Assembly: GCF_003258365.1 (NCBI RefSeq)
Contig: NZ_QHKM01000002.1
Coordinates: 372,001 to 436,000, forward strand
Source of the DNA: Hymenobacter edaphi
Lineage (GTDB): Bacteria; Bacteroidota; Bacteroidia; Cytophagales; Hymenobacteraceae
Length of the DNA: 64,000 bases
Reading direction: 5' to 3'
How positions within the stretch are numbered: the stretch's first letter is position 1; each line of letters opens with the position of its first letter. Below the pieces are notes generated by a model. The model made no database searches. It saw only the letters and a list, made by a program, of their open reading frames with translations, and was not told the DNA's origin. A program made the translations under genes and the position numbers. This document shows positions 16,977 to 27,957 of the stretch, piece after piece.

Positions 16977-18095
16977 TTAATTGCCGCTCGTCGGTTTGCG
17001 CCGCTTCGGCAGGGCAAAGACGTCGGCCAGCACGGCGTCGGCGGCGGGCTTGCGGGCCGCAGTGGGCGTGTCGAATACGCAGAGCACGTGTCGCTCATCG
17101 AGCACGGCCATGCCCTCGGCGCGGTCGTGGCCGGGGCGGTGCGGCACGTCGAACAGCCGCTGCAGGCGCTCGGGGTGGTGCAGGGTGTGGGCGGCGTGCG
17201 GGCCGAGCATGTCGGGCCAGCGGTACACGGCAATGGCGCCGTCGAGGTCCATGGTGGGGCCGGCCAGCAGGTACAGGTCGCGCCCGAGCAGGCGCAGCTC
17301 GCGCAGGCCCATGCCGCCCAAGTCCAGGAAGTGCTTGTGGTAGCGGTTGGCGGTGCCCGGCAGCTTGGCCAGGTGCAGGTTGCCGTGCCGGTCGGGCTGC
17401 GGGTGCAGCTCCAGCACCACGGCCCAGCCGCGCAGCACCGGGCCGCGCAGGCCCACAAACACGCGCCCGTCGGGCGTGGCTGCCAGGCCTTCGATGTCGA
17501 AGCCGTTGTCTTTGCCGGGGATGGCGAGGAAGGGCGCCAGGTGCTCGTCGCGGCGCAGCAGGTGCAGCAGCTCGTTGGCCGCCCCGTGGGGGCGCAGGGC
17601 GGCCGCATACAGAAAGTGGCCGGGCCGCGCGGGGTCGGGGGCGGTGCGGTGCAGGGTGAAGTCGCCGGTGGCGGGGTCAGGCAGCAGGGGCACGCGGGCC
17701 AGCAGGTAGCGGTTGGCTTCGGCTTCCACCACGGCCAACTTGCCGAGCTGTTTGGGCTGGTCGGGGTGGTCGGGCTTGGGGGCTTTGCGCTTGCGGCTGT
17801 GCGAGCCGATCAGCCAGAGGTAGTGCCCGGCCTCGGCCAGACCCTCGATGTCGACTTCCTGCTCGGGGCCGCCGGGTAGCTCCAGCAGGTCGGCCAGCCG
17901 AAACGAGGCGTGCTGGCCGAACGAGCCGTCGGGCTGCCGGCGTAGGCGCTCCAGCGAGGTGCTTTCGTCGCCGGCCAGCCAGAGGTTGTCGCCCGTCAGC
18001 AGCACCGACGACAGGCCGTCGCGCACGTGCTTGCCGGCCGCGTTGTGGCTGTGCTGCGGGTCGAAGCGCAGGGCGCAGGTGTGAGTTCGGGGCAT
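16977..18095 (-). CDS. DUF3616-like protein
   Basis: 372 residues, no signal peptide. Repeated blade-like segments contain DIEGLA (EVDIEGLAEAGHYLWLIGS and FDIEGLAATPDGRVFVGLR) and a late GMAVLDERHVLCVFD, as in DUF3616 proteins, which are predicted beta-propellers. A lysine-rich insert (SRKRKAPKPDHPD) separates two blades. Function unknown. It lies 13 bp after the 18109-18534 lipoprotein gene on the same strand, so co-transcription is likely. Confidence 0.78.
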   Translation of the reverse strand: MPRTHTCALRFDPQHSHNAAGKHVRDGLSSVLLTGDNLWLAGDESTSLERLRRQPDGSFGQHASFRLADLLELPGGPEQEVDIEGLAEAGHYLWLIGSHSRKRKAPKPDHPDQPKQLGKLAVVEAEANRYLLARVPLLPDPATGDFTLHRTAPDPARPGHFLYAAALRPHGAANELLHLLRRDEHLAPFLAIPGKDNGFDIEGLAATPDGRVFVGLRGPVLRGWAVVLELHPQPDRHGNLHLAKLPGTANRYHKHFLDLGGMGLRELRLLGRDLYLLAGPTMDLDGAIAVYRWPDMLGPHAAHTLHHPERLQRLFDVPHRPGHDRAEGMAVLDERHVLCVFDTPTAARKPAADAVLADVFALPKRRKPTSGN

Positions 18096-18108
18096 GGCCG
18101 GGGAGGGA

Positions 18109-18534
18109 TTAGTTGGCCCGCTGCTCGCGCAGCTTCTGCTGAATCTGAGGCTTGCGCTGCTGGTACAACTGATACTGGGCCGGCGTCATGATCTGCTTGA
18201 GCTGGCCTTCGGAGGTGGTATTGATGCGGCGCAGGGCGCTGCCCAGGCCGGCCTTGTCGGTGCCGTACTTGGCCTGCGCGGCGTTGACCTGCTCCACGGT
18301 GGCGGCCAGCACCTGGCGGATGCGCTGGGTCTGGTCGTCGCGCAGCTTCAGCTCGTCGGCCATGACGGCGGCCAGGTCGCGCACGTTTTCGCGGCGGATT
18401 TCCTCGGCGGAGCGGGTTTCGGCGGCGGTGCTGGTGGCCGCGGCCTCGCGCTGGGCGCGGCGGCGGCGGGCGCAGCTAGTGGCCAGGGTAACTATCAGCA
18501 GCAGAGCCAGCAGCCAGAATCGGGGGCGCAACAT
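18109..18534 (-). CDS. Small lipoprotein, Spy/LTXXQ-like helical
   Basis: 141 residues from the ATG giving MLRPRFWLLALLLIVTLATSC; Cys21 is the lipidation site. The mature part is helical and charged, with a repeat-like layout (ELKLRDDQTQRIRQVL and IMTPAQYQLYQQRKP) reminiscent of periplasmic Spy/CpxP-type proteins. This is a fold-level guess. An arginine-rich stretch (ARRRRAQ) directly follows the lipid anchor. Confidence 0.65.
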   Translation of the reverse strand: MLRPRFWLLALLLIVTLATSCARRRRAQREAAATSTAAETRSAEEIRRENVRDLAAVMADELKLRDDQTQRIRQVLAATVEQVNAAQAKYGTDKAGLGSALRRINTTSEGQLKQIMTPAQYQLYQQRKPQIQQKLREQRAN

Positions 18535-18605
18535 AACGGAGCAGGGAGAAGGAGGTGTGGGCGTGCATACGCGAAAACGGCCGGCGGGTGGCGCCGGGGG
18601 CGGGG

Positions 18606-21600
18606 TTAGTCGGCCAGATACTCGTGGCTGAGCTGGGCCATTACCTGCTCCAGGGCCGCGCACACCTGCTCCGTGAGGGCGGCCAGCTGCTCCGGGGGCG
18701 GCCCCCCGGGCTGGGCGGCGGCCTCCAGCTCGCGCAGCCCGGGCAGCAGCGCGTGCAGCCCCAACCCGCCCACCGAGCTTTTCAGGAAATGTGCTTTGTC
18801 GGCCAGGCCCGGCCAGCTGTGCTCGGCTGCGTGGCGGCGCATCTGCTCGAGCACGGGCGGCGTGGTGCGCACAAACAGCCCCACCATGTGGCGCAGAAAG
18901 GTCGCGTCGGCGGCGGCGAGGCGGCGCAGCGGGGCCAGGTCGAGCGTGGGCGGGGCCTGCGGCTCGGCCGGCTCCGCCTCCTGCGGGGCCAGCAGGTGCT
19001 GCAGGGTGGTGAGCAGCCGGCTTTCCTGAAACGGCTTGGAAATGTAGCCCACAAAGCCCGCCTGCCGGCAGCGGGCAGCCTCGCCGGGCAGGGCGTGGGC
19101 CGTGAGGGCCACCACGGGCGTGCGGGCGCGCTGCGCGTCGGGGTGGGCCTGCATCCGGCGGGCGGCCGTCACGCCGTCCATGCCCGGCATCTGAATGTCC
19201 ATCAGCACCGCGTCGTAGCGCTGCTGGTCGAACAGCTCCAGGGCCTGCAGGCCGTTGACGGCGGTATCCACGGTGGCGCCCCAGCCGCGCAGCAGCGTGG
19301 CGGCCAGCAGCTGGTTCACGGGGTTGTCCTCGGCCAGCAGCACCCGGCTGCCGGGCGGCAGGCCGGCGGCCGGGGCGGCATAGGCGGCCGCCGGCTCCTG
19401 CACCGTCCCGGCCTCCTCGGCCGGCGGCAGGGGCAGCTCCACGTGGAAGGTGCTGCCCTGCCCCGGGGTGCTTTCGGCCCAGAGGTGCCCGCCCAGCAGC
19501 TCGGCCAGCCCGCGGCTGATGCTCAGGCCCAGGCCCGAGCCCCCAAACTCGCGCGCAGTGCTGGCCGAGGCCTGCGTGAACGGCTCGAACATGCTGGCCA
19601 GCTGGTGCGTGGCAATGCCGATGCCCGTGTCCTGCACCGCGAGGTGAAACGTGACGGCCGCCTGCCCGTCGGCCACCCAGTGGCCGCTGAGCGTGACCCG
19701 GCCCTGGGTCGTAAACTTAATGGCGTTGCCGAGCAGGTTCAGCAGGATCTGGCGCAGGCGGTGCGGGTCGCCGAGCACCCGCACCGGCTCGGGCGCCGCG
19801 GGCAGCTCCAGCAGCAGCTGAATCTGCTTTTCGGTGGCGCGCAGCTGCAGGCTGTCGAGCGTGTCGCGCAGCAGGGCGTAGAGGTCGAAGGGAATGTACT
19901 CCAGGCGCAGCTTGCCGGCCCCCAGCTGCGCCGCCGACAGCACGTCGTTGATGACCACCAGCAGGTGGTCGGCCGACTGCCGGATCAGTGTCAGGTAGTG
20001 GGCCTGGGTAGCGTCGAGGGGGCTACGGGCCAGCAGGCCGGCCATGCCCAGGATGCCGTTGAGCGGGGTGCGCACCTCGTGGCTCATGTTGGCCAGGAAT
20101 TCCTGCTTCACGCGGGCGTTTTCTTCGGCCGCTTCCTTGGCCGCGCGCAGGGCCTGCTGCACCCGCTTCAGCTCGGTGATGTTGCTGTCGACGCCGAGCA
20201 CCAGCACTTCCCCGTCGCCCTGCACGAAGGGGCGCTTGATGCTGTGGAAACAGAGCACGTCGCCGTCGGCGCGGATAAAGGTTTCTTCCAGCGCCAGGTG
20301 GGTGCCGGTCTGAATGACTTCCCGGTCCTGGGCGCGGTAGCGGACCACGGTGTCGGGGTCCTGGTGCAGCGCTTCGATGGTGCGGCCGATCAGGTCTTCC
20401 ACCGTCAGCCCGAACAGATCGGCCGTGGCCTGGTTGGCCAGCACGTAGCGGCCCCGGCTGTCCTTGAGGTACACCAGGTGGGGTACCGAGTCGATAACCT
20501 GCCGCACCAGGCGGCTTTGCTCGGCCGTGCGGGCGCGGGCCCGCTGCCGCTCGGCTTCGTCGTGCTTCTGCCGGGTCACGTCCTCGCCCGAGCCGATGAT
20601 TTCGCGGGGGCGGCCGTCGGGGTCGCGGGCAAACACGCTCTCGCGCACCCGCAGCCAGTACACCGAGCCGTCGCGGTGGCGCAGGCGGTACTCGGTGGTG
20701 AGCAGCACGCCGTCAGCCGCCTGCTGCAAGGCTTGGTGGTGAGCCTGTACCACCGGCAGGTCGTCGGGCAGCACCATGTGGCCGAACATGTCGATGCCCA
20801 AGGCCTGTAGGTCGCTTTCGGAGTAGCCCAGCACGCTGAACACCTGCTGGTTGCAGTAGATGTTGCGGCCTTCCTGCAGGTCGTAGAGGTAGATGATGTT
20901 GGGCACCGTATCGGCCACGCGCGCCAGGAAGTGACGGCTGCGGGCCAGCTCCTCGGTGGCGCGGTGGCGCTCGGTCACGTCCTCGGCCGAGCCCACCACC
21001 TGCCGCACCCGGCCCATGTCGCCGCGGTCAAACACCGTGATTTTGATTAGTAGCCAGCGCCAGGTGCCGTCGCGGTGCTGCATCCGGATTTCGGCCTCCA
21101 GCAGGCCGCCGTCGGCCAGGGTCGGGTACTGGCCGAAGGTGTTGACAAGCAGGGGCACATCGTCGGGGTGTACGAGCGTGCGCATGGCGCCGGGCGGGAG
21201 GCGCTGCAGCTCGGTCGGCGCGTAGCCGAGCACGATTTCCGCCTGGTCGTTGCAGTAGAGCAGGCGGCGCTGCAACATGTCGTACAGGAACACCAGGGTG
21301 GGCAGCGTGTCGTTGATGCGGGCCAGCAGGTGCTGGCTGCGGCGCAGCTCGGCCTCGGCCCGGCGCCGCACGCTGATGTCGGTCAGGTACACGTTGGCCC
21401 CGCCCTGAGCCGGCAGCGGTACCACCGTCCAGATGTAAAAGTGCCCGGCCAGGGAGTACTCGGTGGTGCGGGGGCGCTGCTCGGCCACCGCATCGGCAAT
21501 GTGCTGGCGCAGAAACGCGGCGGTTTCGTGGTTGGCCGGGTCGGCCAGGGCCGCGCGCACGGGCCCGGCGGCCGCGTTGGCGTAGCGCAGCTCGCCCCGC

Positions 21601-22196
21601 AGGTCGGCCGTCAGGATGGGGTTCGGGCTCTGCTCCGACAGCTCCGACAGCTGCTGAATGCGCCGCTGGGCGTGGTGTTGCCGGGTCACGTCCTCGTAGT
21701 TCCACAGGTGCAGCGCCACCGCCGGGCCGTGGTGCAGCGGCAGGTAGTGGCCCTGCACCACGCGCCCGTCGCGCAGGTGGAAGGTGGGCTGCCCGGCTTG
21801 GGCCGGGTCGGCAATGGCGCGGTCAACCCAGGCGGCAAAGGCCGCCGCATCGACGGGCGGATTGGCGGCGCGGGCCAGCACCGCGGCGGTGGGCAGGCCC
21901 GGCAGGGCCGCCGGCGCGTCGGGCAGGCCCAGCAGGTCGCACAGCAGCTGGTTGGCCAGGGCCACCTGCCGGGTGGGCGTTTCGGCCAGCACGGCGGTGG
22001 GCAGCGTTTGCAGCAGCAGGCTGAGCTGGGCGGCCGTGGCCGTGCGCTGCTGCTCCACTTGCTGCTGCAGGGCCGCCAGCTGGGCCTGGGCGGCGGCCAG
22101 CTGCTGCTCGGCCAGCTGGCGGGCGTGGCGGTCCTGGGCCCAGCGGCGGACGCGGACCAGTTGGTGGCGGTGGAGGCGGACGGAGTCAGGACGCAT
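18606..22196 (-). CDS. Hybrid sensor histidine kinase with five PAS domains, receiver and HPt
   Basis: 1196 residues. An N-terminal coiled coil (20-55) is followed by PAS-like domains at about 55-175, 180-285, 285-410, 420-545 and 565-690. The kinase core has His706 in [10 protein letters not shown] and an ATP-binding domain ending in GSGLGLSIS (near 889). A receiver domain follows with Asp1000 ([12 protein letters not shown]) and a C-terminal HPt with His1136 ([11 protein letters not shown]). No transmembrane segment is present, so it senses in the cytosol through its PAS domains. It lies 37 bp downstream of the sigma-54-type response regulator. His-Asp-His-Asp phosphorelay to that regulator is the natural inference. 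Confidence 0.92.
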   Translation of the reverse strand: MRPDSVRLHRHQLVRVRRWAQDRHARQLAEQQLAAAQAQLAALQQQVEQQRTATAAQLSLLLQTLPTAVLAETPTRQVALANQLLCDLLGLPDAPAALPGLPTAAVLARAANPPVDAAAFAAWVDRAIADPAQAGQPTFHLRDGRVVQGHYLPLHHGPAVALHLWNYEDVTRQHHAQRRIQQLSELSEQSPNPILTADLRGELRYANAAAGPVRAALADPANHETAAFLRQHIADAVAEQRPRTTEYSLAGHFYIWTVVPLPAQGGANVYLTDISVRRRAEAELRRSQHLLARINDTLPTLVFLYDMLQRRLLYCNDQAEIVLGYAPTELQRLPPGAMRTLVHPDDVPLLVNTFGQYPTLADGGLLEAEIRMQHRDGTWRWLLIKITVFDRGDMGRVRQVVGSAEDVTERHRATEELARSRHFLARVADTVPNIIYLYDLQEGRNIYCNQQVFSVLGYSESDLQALGIDMFGHMVLPDDLPVVQAHHQALQQAADGVLLTTEYRLRHRDGSVYWLRVRESVFARDPDGRPREIIGSGEDVTRQKHDEAERQRARARTAEQSRLVRQVIDSVPHLVYLKDSRGRYVLANQATADLFGLTVEDLIGRTIEALHQDPDTVVRYRAQDREVIQTGTHLALEETFIRADGDVLCFHSIKRPFVQGDGEVLVLGVDSNITELKRVQQALRAAKEAAEENARVKQEFLANMSHEVRTPLNGILGMAGLLARSPLDATQAHYLTLIRQSADHLLVVINDVLSAAQLGAGKLRLEYIPFDLYALLRDTLDSLQLRATEKQIQLLLELPAAPEPVRVLGDPHRLRQILLNLLGNAIKFTTQGRVTLSGHWVADGQAAVTFHLAVQDTGIGIATHQLASMFEPFTQASASTAREFGGSGLGLSISRGLAELLGGHLWAESTPGQGSTFHVELPLPPAEEAGTVQEPAAAYAAPAAGLPPGSRVLLAEDNPVNQLLAATLLRGWGATVDTAVNGLQALELFDQQRYDAVLMDIQMPGMDGVTAARRMQAHPDAQRARTPVVALTAHALPGEAARCRQAGFVGYISKPFQESRLLTTLQHLLAPQEAEPAEPQAPPTLDLAPLRRLAAADATFLRHMVGLFVRTTPPVLEQMRRHAAEHSWPGLADKAHFLKSSVGGLGLHALLPGLRELEAAAQPGGPPPEQLAALTEQVCAALEQVMAQLSHEYLAD

Positions 22197-22233
22197 AGGC
22201 AGGGCACGGATAAGGGCGCGGCGGCGCCGCGGC

Positions 22234-23595
<1,362 letters not shown>

Positions 23596-23916
23596 GTGTG
23601 GGGGTGGTCGACCCGCTGCTCAGCCAAAAGCCAAAGCCGCGGGCGTGGGAATGGGTGATTCCCGGTGAGTTTGTTTTCCGACGTTGCAATAGGGGCAAAA
23701 GGGCGCGTGCCGCTAGTATAGGGCATTCCGGGCAGGCTACCAACTATTCCCAAAATGGGACTACTATTCCAGCCACAGGAAAATATTAGTTTTTGTATAT
23801 AATCGTAACGTCCTGATAGTTAGGGTGTATTTTCTGATAAAGGCCTGGCGGCCATAGAATTGCCAATTGCGCTACATGCCGAACAAAAACCCGTCGGCTG
23901 ATACACCTGCGCAATT
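23596..23916. other. Divergent intergenic region, AT-rich right half
   Basis: 321 bp between the response regulator (minus) and a T9SS protein gene (plus). The right half is clearly AT-rich. CGGCCATAGAATTGCC at 23849-23864 keeps GG and GC 12 bp apart as in -24/-12 sigma-54 promoters and lies 53 bp before the ATG, but the match outside these pairs is weak. No gene seen. Confidence 0.35.
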
Positions 23917-26082
23917 ATGAAACATCTTGTCTCACTGCTGACTAACGCGGTCAAATGCCTGTTGCTGGGAGTAGCAGCGGGCGTGGCCGGCCCGGCCTTG
24001 GAAGCGGCCGCGCAAACGACTCCGGTCCCGTATTATTCCAAATTTGCGACGCCCACTGCGCCGACCCAATACAGCGTGCAGCGCAACGGCGTGCTGTGCG
24101 TCGGCTGCGGCGTGGCCAACCCCGACCGGGCCGCCGACAACAGCCTCACCAACTACGCCACGGTGCAGCAGAGCGTGGGCGCCGGCAACCGCGCCGCCGT
24201 GCGGCTGAGCCTGAACGGTGCGGCCCCGGCCCTGTACCGCGTGGGCGCCGTGGTGGGCAACGGCACCGCCCTCAACGCCAGTGCCCTGGATGCCATTGTG
24301 CTGCGCTCCTACCGCAGCGGGGTGCTGCAGGAAACGCGGCTGGCCAGCGCCGCGGGCGTGACGGCCACTACCCTGGCCGACGGCCGCACCCAGCTGGACT
24401 TCATCAGCCAATACGCCGTGGACCAGCTGGAAGTGGAAGCCACCATCGTGCTGAACGTGCTCAACACGCTGGACGTGTACTACGCCTACGCCGTACCGGC
24501 CAACGTGGTGACCACCGCCACCGGCTACCTTTCGCGCTTGGCGGCGGCCACGGCCAGCGACTACGCGGCCACGGCCTCGAGTGGCCTGACCTGCCTGAAC
24601 TCCGGGGTGACGAACCCGCTCAACGCCGTCACGCCCTCGCTCACCGACAACGCTACCCTGCACGTGACGGGCATTGGCTGCCAGGCGGCGCTGCAAGTGA
24701 AGCTGGAGGGCAGCGCCCCGGCGGGCTATCAGGCCGGCTTTGTGATTGGCAGCGGCGGCCTGCTGGACCTGAACGTGCTCAGCAGCCTCCAAATCAAAAC
24801 GTACCAAAACGGCGTGCTGCAGGAAACCGGCTCGGCTGCCAACCTGCTCGACCTGAAGCTGCTGCCCGATGGCAAGTACCAGGTGAGCTTCCGCACCAGC
24901 CAGCCCTTCGACCACGTGGAGCTGGAGAAAACCGGCCTGCTGGGCCTGCTCGACGACCTGCAGGTGTACTACGGCTTCGGCATCGAGCCCCGGGCGTTTG
25001 AGGACCAGGAGCCCATCCTGTCGGACTTCGCGGCGGGCCAGACCGGCGGCAACTACCAGACCGGCGGTAACTGCCCCAGCTGCATCAGCAACCCGGAGCG
25101 GGCGGCCGATGCCTCGCTGAGCAACTACGCGCAGATCAACTTCCCGACCATCAGCCTGGGCGGCTCGCAGCGCCTGCGCCTGCGCGTAAACGGCGACGCC
25201 AACGCCGGCAACCGCGCCGGGGTGGCCCTGAGCTTCAACAACGGCCTGCTAAGCACCAGCCTGCTGAGCAACGTGACGCTGCGCACCTACGCGGCCGACG
25301 GGACCTTCCTGGAAAGCGCCAGCGGCAATAGCCTGCTGAGCACCGGCCTGCTGGGCGGCGGCGCGCAGGAAATCGGGTTTATGACCACCCAGGATTTTGA
25401 GTGGGTGGAAGTGGAAATCAATAACGGCATCGGGCTGGGCAGCAACGCGCAGATTTACTACGCCTTCGCCGACGACCCGGTGCAGGGCTTCCCGAGCACC
25501 ATCACGCCGCCTACGGTGCTGCCGGTGGAGCTGCGCGCCTTCCAGGCCGCCGCGGCTGCCGCGGCCGTGGAGCTGAAGTGGGAAACGGCTATGGAGAAAA
25601 ACAGCAGCTACTTTGCCGTGGAGCGCGCCACCGCGGCCGACGGCGGCTTTGTGGAAATCGGCCGCGTGCCGGCTGCCGGCAACAGCACCTCCCTGCGCCG
25701 CTACGCCACCCGCGACGCCGAAGCTGCCCGCCTCGCCGCCGGCCTGCTCTATTACCGCCTGCGCCAAGTCGACCACGACGGCGCGACCAGCTACTCCGAC
25801 GTGCAGGCCGTGCGCTGGCAGCCCAAAGCCGCCGCCGCGCTGCTGCTCTACCCCAACCCCGCCACCGACGTGGCCAGCGTGCAGCTGAGCACCGGCCTGC
25901 CCGTCGAGGGCAGCGTGCTCTGCATCTACACCACCCGCGGCCAGCTGGTGCGCCGCCAGCCGCTGGCACCCAAGTCGGCCAGCCTCACCGTGAAAGGCCT
26001 GCCCGCCGGTCTCTACCAGGTGGTGCTGCTCGACGCCCAAGGGCAGCGCGTGGCCAACGAGCGGCTGAGCGTGGTGCGCTAA
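23917..26082 (+). CDS. Secreted T9SS protein with three internal repeats
   Basis: 721 residues with a long signal peptide ending near EAAAQ. Three copies of a roughly 165-residue beta-rich repeat are visible, each opening with a cysteine motif: CVGCGVANPDRAADNSL, CLNSGVTNPLNAVTPSL and CPSCISNPERAADASL. Each then gives a long strand series ending in a VYY/IYYAF motif. A fibronectin-like or linker segment (LPVELRAFQAAAA, VELKWETAMEKNS) leads to the sorting domain (LLLYPNPATDVASVQL, GLPAGLYQVVLLDA). The segment before the tail is the usual pre-tail module of T9SS cargo. No enzyme motif; a surface adhesin or structural role is plausible. Confidence 0.82.
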   Translation: MKHLVSLLTNAVKCLLLGVAAGVAGPALEAAAQTTPVPYYSKFATPTAPTQYSVQRNGVLCVGCGVANPDRAADNSLTNYATVQQSVGAGNRAAVRLSLNGAAPALYRVGAVVGNGTALNASALDAIVLRSYRSGVLQETRLASAAGVTATTLADGRTQLDFISQYAVDQLEVEATIVLNVLNTLDVYYAYAVPANVVTTATGYLSRLAAATASDYAATASSGLTCLNSGVTNPLNAVTPSLTDNATLHVTGIGCQAALQVKLEGSAPAGYQAGFVIGSGGLLDLNVLSSLQIKTYQNGVLQETGSAANLLDLKLLPDGKYQVSFRTSQPFDHVELEKTGLLGLLDDLQVYYGFGIEPRAFEDQEPILSDFAAGQTGGNYQTGGNCPSCISNPERAADASLSNYAQINFPTISLGGSQRLRLRVNGDANAGNRAGVALSFNNGLLSTSLLSNVTLRTYAADGTFLESASGNSLLSTGLLGGGAQEIGFMTTQDFEWVEVEINNGIGLGSNAQIYYAFADDPVQGFPSTITPPTVLPVELRAFQAAAAAAAVELKWETAMEKNSSYFAVERATAADGGFVEIGRVPAAGNSTSLRRYATRDAEAARLAAGLLYYRLRQVDHDGATSYSDVQAVRWQPKAAAALLLYPNPATDVASVQLSTGLPVEGSVLCIYTTRGQLVRRQPLAPKSASLTVKGLPAGLYQVVLLDAQGQRVANERLSVVR

Positions 26083-26107
26083 GCCGCCCGCCGACGCCCG
26101 AAAAACA

Positions 26108-26144
26108 CCCACGGCCCGACTTCCTGCGAAGTCGGGCCGTGGCT
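26108..26144. terminator. Hairpin between convergent genes
   Basis: CCACGGCCCGACTT pairs perfectly with AAGTCGGGCCGTGG around 6 nt. It could terminate from either side, although T runs are short. Confidence 0.6.
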
Positions 26145-26230
26145 TGTATAAGTAATAATAAGCAGGCGCTTAGCGAAGGATTGATCAGCTAACAAGAAGG
26201 GTGCAACAGGGGCGAAAAACCGAGCAAAAG

Positions 26231-27907
26231 CTAGCGCGTCGTGCGCAGCAGGCGCATGGCGGGCCCCCCGGAAGCGGGGCGGGCCAGGTACACGCCGGCG
26301 GGCAGGCCGGGGCGGGGCGTCCAGGTGAGGGTGGCTTCGGCACCGGGGCCGGCGGGCACGGGCAGGCGCTCCACCACGCGGCCCAACTGGTCGGTGATGA
26401 GCACCTGCGCCCCGGCCTGCTGCGGGCGCGGCAGCGAGAAGCGCACCTGCTCGGCGAAGGGGTTGGGGAAGGCGCTCAGGGCCGGCTGCTGCCGCGCCGC
26501 ATGGGTGGCAGTGGGGCGGGCGGGCACGGCCCGTAGCACCAGTACAAAATTCTGGGCGCCGCGCAGGGGGCAGGCGTTGTCCACCACCTGCACCGGGATG
26601 CGGTACGTGCGGCCGATAACGTCGAAGTCGGGGCGCAGGCGCACCTGCAGCACGGGGGCGCTGGTGCCGTTGCTGCTCACCGAAACGGGGGCGGCCGGAG
26701 CGCCGGGGTTGGTGTACATGCTCGGGTAGAGCGGGTCGGCCGGGGTGGCGAACGTCACCGTCAGCAGGTCGTTGGGGTTCGGGTCGCTGAGGGTGAACGA
26801 GGCGGTGGTTTGTCCCGGCCACGGGCATTCCACCACCAGCGAATCGGTGGGCGTGCCGGCCACGCTGGGCAGGTTGGGCACCTGGTTGCCCCCACAGTCC
26901 GTCACGATGACGATGATGTCGCGGCGCACCGAGCCGACGAGGTAGTAGCGGCCGTTGAGGCGGCGGTACTCCGTCACCTTGCCTATCACCGAGTACTTGT
27001 TGTTAGCCGGTACGTTGGCGTCGTAGAAAGAAGGCGTAAAGGTCGCGCTGCCGGTGGTCGGGTTGAAATTGAACGAGGGCACCAGCGTGAGCACCGGGCA
27101 GGAGCCGGTGGTGTTGAACGAGGGAATCGGGAACGTGGGCGAATAGGTAAGATTGGTCGGAAACACCGGCACGCAGGGCGGCCCCGGTATCGGGACGACC
27201 TGCGGCAGCACCTTGTAGAACATCGGCTGGTTGCAGCCTTCCAGGGGACGGTCCAGGCTGTACACCAGCGAGTCGCCGTCGGGTTCAAACGCGCTGAAGC
27301 TAAGCGTGGTGCGCTGCTGGTAGCAGGTAAAGGGTATCGGCACGTTCTGATCGGAGTACTGCGGCGAGGTGTTGGTGACGGTTTGCGTGGTGCCGCCGGC
27401 CAGCGTGAGCTGGTTGTTCAGCGTGGCTTCCAGGTACAGGTCGCCGGAGGTGTTGGGGGCCACGTTGGCCAGCGCGGGCCGGGCGTTTTCCGTCACGCTC
27501 AGCGTCCACGACGGGGCGGGCGGCAGCGTTACCACCGCTTCGTACTTCGCGGTTTGGTAATTGGGCCGGCCGGTCGTCGAGCAGCTGTTGTCGGCGGCGT
27601 TGCAGTAGGGGGAGCCGAAAGTCAGTAAACCGCGCGAGAGGGTGGCCGTGAAGTTGCGCGAGTCGTTGCTGCTGCAGGCCGTCGTGACCGTACCAACCCG
27701 GCAGCTCAAAGTTAGCTGGGCCGGCGCGTCGATGCCGCTGCAGTCGCGGAAGAAGCGGCAGGTTACCCGGTAGCGGTTGGGCTGGGAGGCCGTGCCCACG
27801 TATTCGTAGGTCAGCTGCCCGCCCAGGGCGTGCGAGGCGCGGGCGGCCGGCGCGTGCAGCAGCAGCCAGCCGCTCAGTACCAAAAGGAAGCGTAAACAAG
27901 ATTTCAT
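26231..27907 (-). CDS. Secreted T9SS protein, tandem paralog 1
   Basis: 558 residues with a signal peptide (LLVLSGWLLLHAPAARASHA). The N-terminal motif HALGGQLTYEYVGTASQPN and the later EPDGDSLVYSLDRPLEGC and YRRLNGRYYLVGSVRRD resemble the N-terminal region of Bacteroidota gliding-motility-associated surface proteins. Multiple cysteines (VGTVTTACSSND, NSCSTTG) fit disulfides. A sorting domain ends it (SAFPNPFAEQVRFSL, LPAGVYLARPASG). It is third in transcription order of a three-gene tandem array with 41-50 bp spacers. Its last 70 codons are almost identical in DNA to those of paralog 2. Confidence 0.85.
   Translation of the reverse strand: MKSCLRFLLVLSGWLLLHAPAARASHALGGQLTYEYVGTASQPNRYRVTCRFFRDCSGIDAPAQLTLSCRVGTVTTACSSNDSRNFTATLSRGLLTFGSPYCNAADNSCSTTGRPNYQTAKYEAVVTLPPAPSWTLSVTENARPALANVAPNTSGDLYLEATLNNQLTLAGGTTQTVTNTSPQYSDQNVPIPFTCYQQRTTLSFSAFEPDGDSLVYSLDRPLEGCNQPMFYKVLPQVVPIPGPPCVPVFPTNLTYSPTFPIPSFNTTGSCPVLTLVPSFNFNPTTGSATFTPSFYDANVPANNKYSVIGKVTEYRRLNGRYYLVGSVRRDIIVIVTDCGGNQVPNLPSVAGTPTDSLVVECPWPGQTTASFTLSDPNPNDLLTVTFATPADPLYPSMYTNPGAPAAPVSVSSNGTSAPVLQVRLRPDFDVIGRTYRIPVQVVDNACPLRGAQNFVLVLRAVPARPTATHAARQQPALSAFPNPFAEQVRFSLPRPQQAGAQVLITDQLGRVVERLPVPAGPGAEATLTWTPRPGLPAGVYLARPASGGPAMRLLRTTR
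26243..26453 (-). repeat. Near-identical 211-bp segment, copy 1
   Basis: Matches 27964-28174 with four differences counted by eye, all silent. It encodes the sorting domain of paralog 1. Confidence 0.9.
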
Positions 27908-27957
27908 AGGCAGTACAGGTGAAAAAATGATGGAAGCAGTGACGGTCGATAGAGCGG

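Noticed and set aside
18555-20810. 750-codon plus-strand frame opposite the hybrid kinase
   Set aside because: Antisense shadow of a high-GC gene; the minus strand has complete kinase, receiver and HPt motifs.
23849-23864. Sigma-54 promoter of the triple-repeat protein as a firm call
   Set aside because: Only the GG and GC pairs fit; flanking bases are poor and no enhancer-like repeat was seen.
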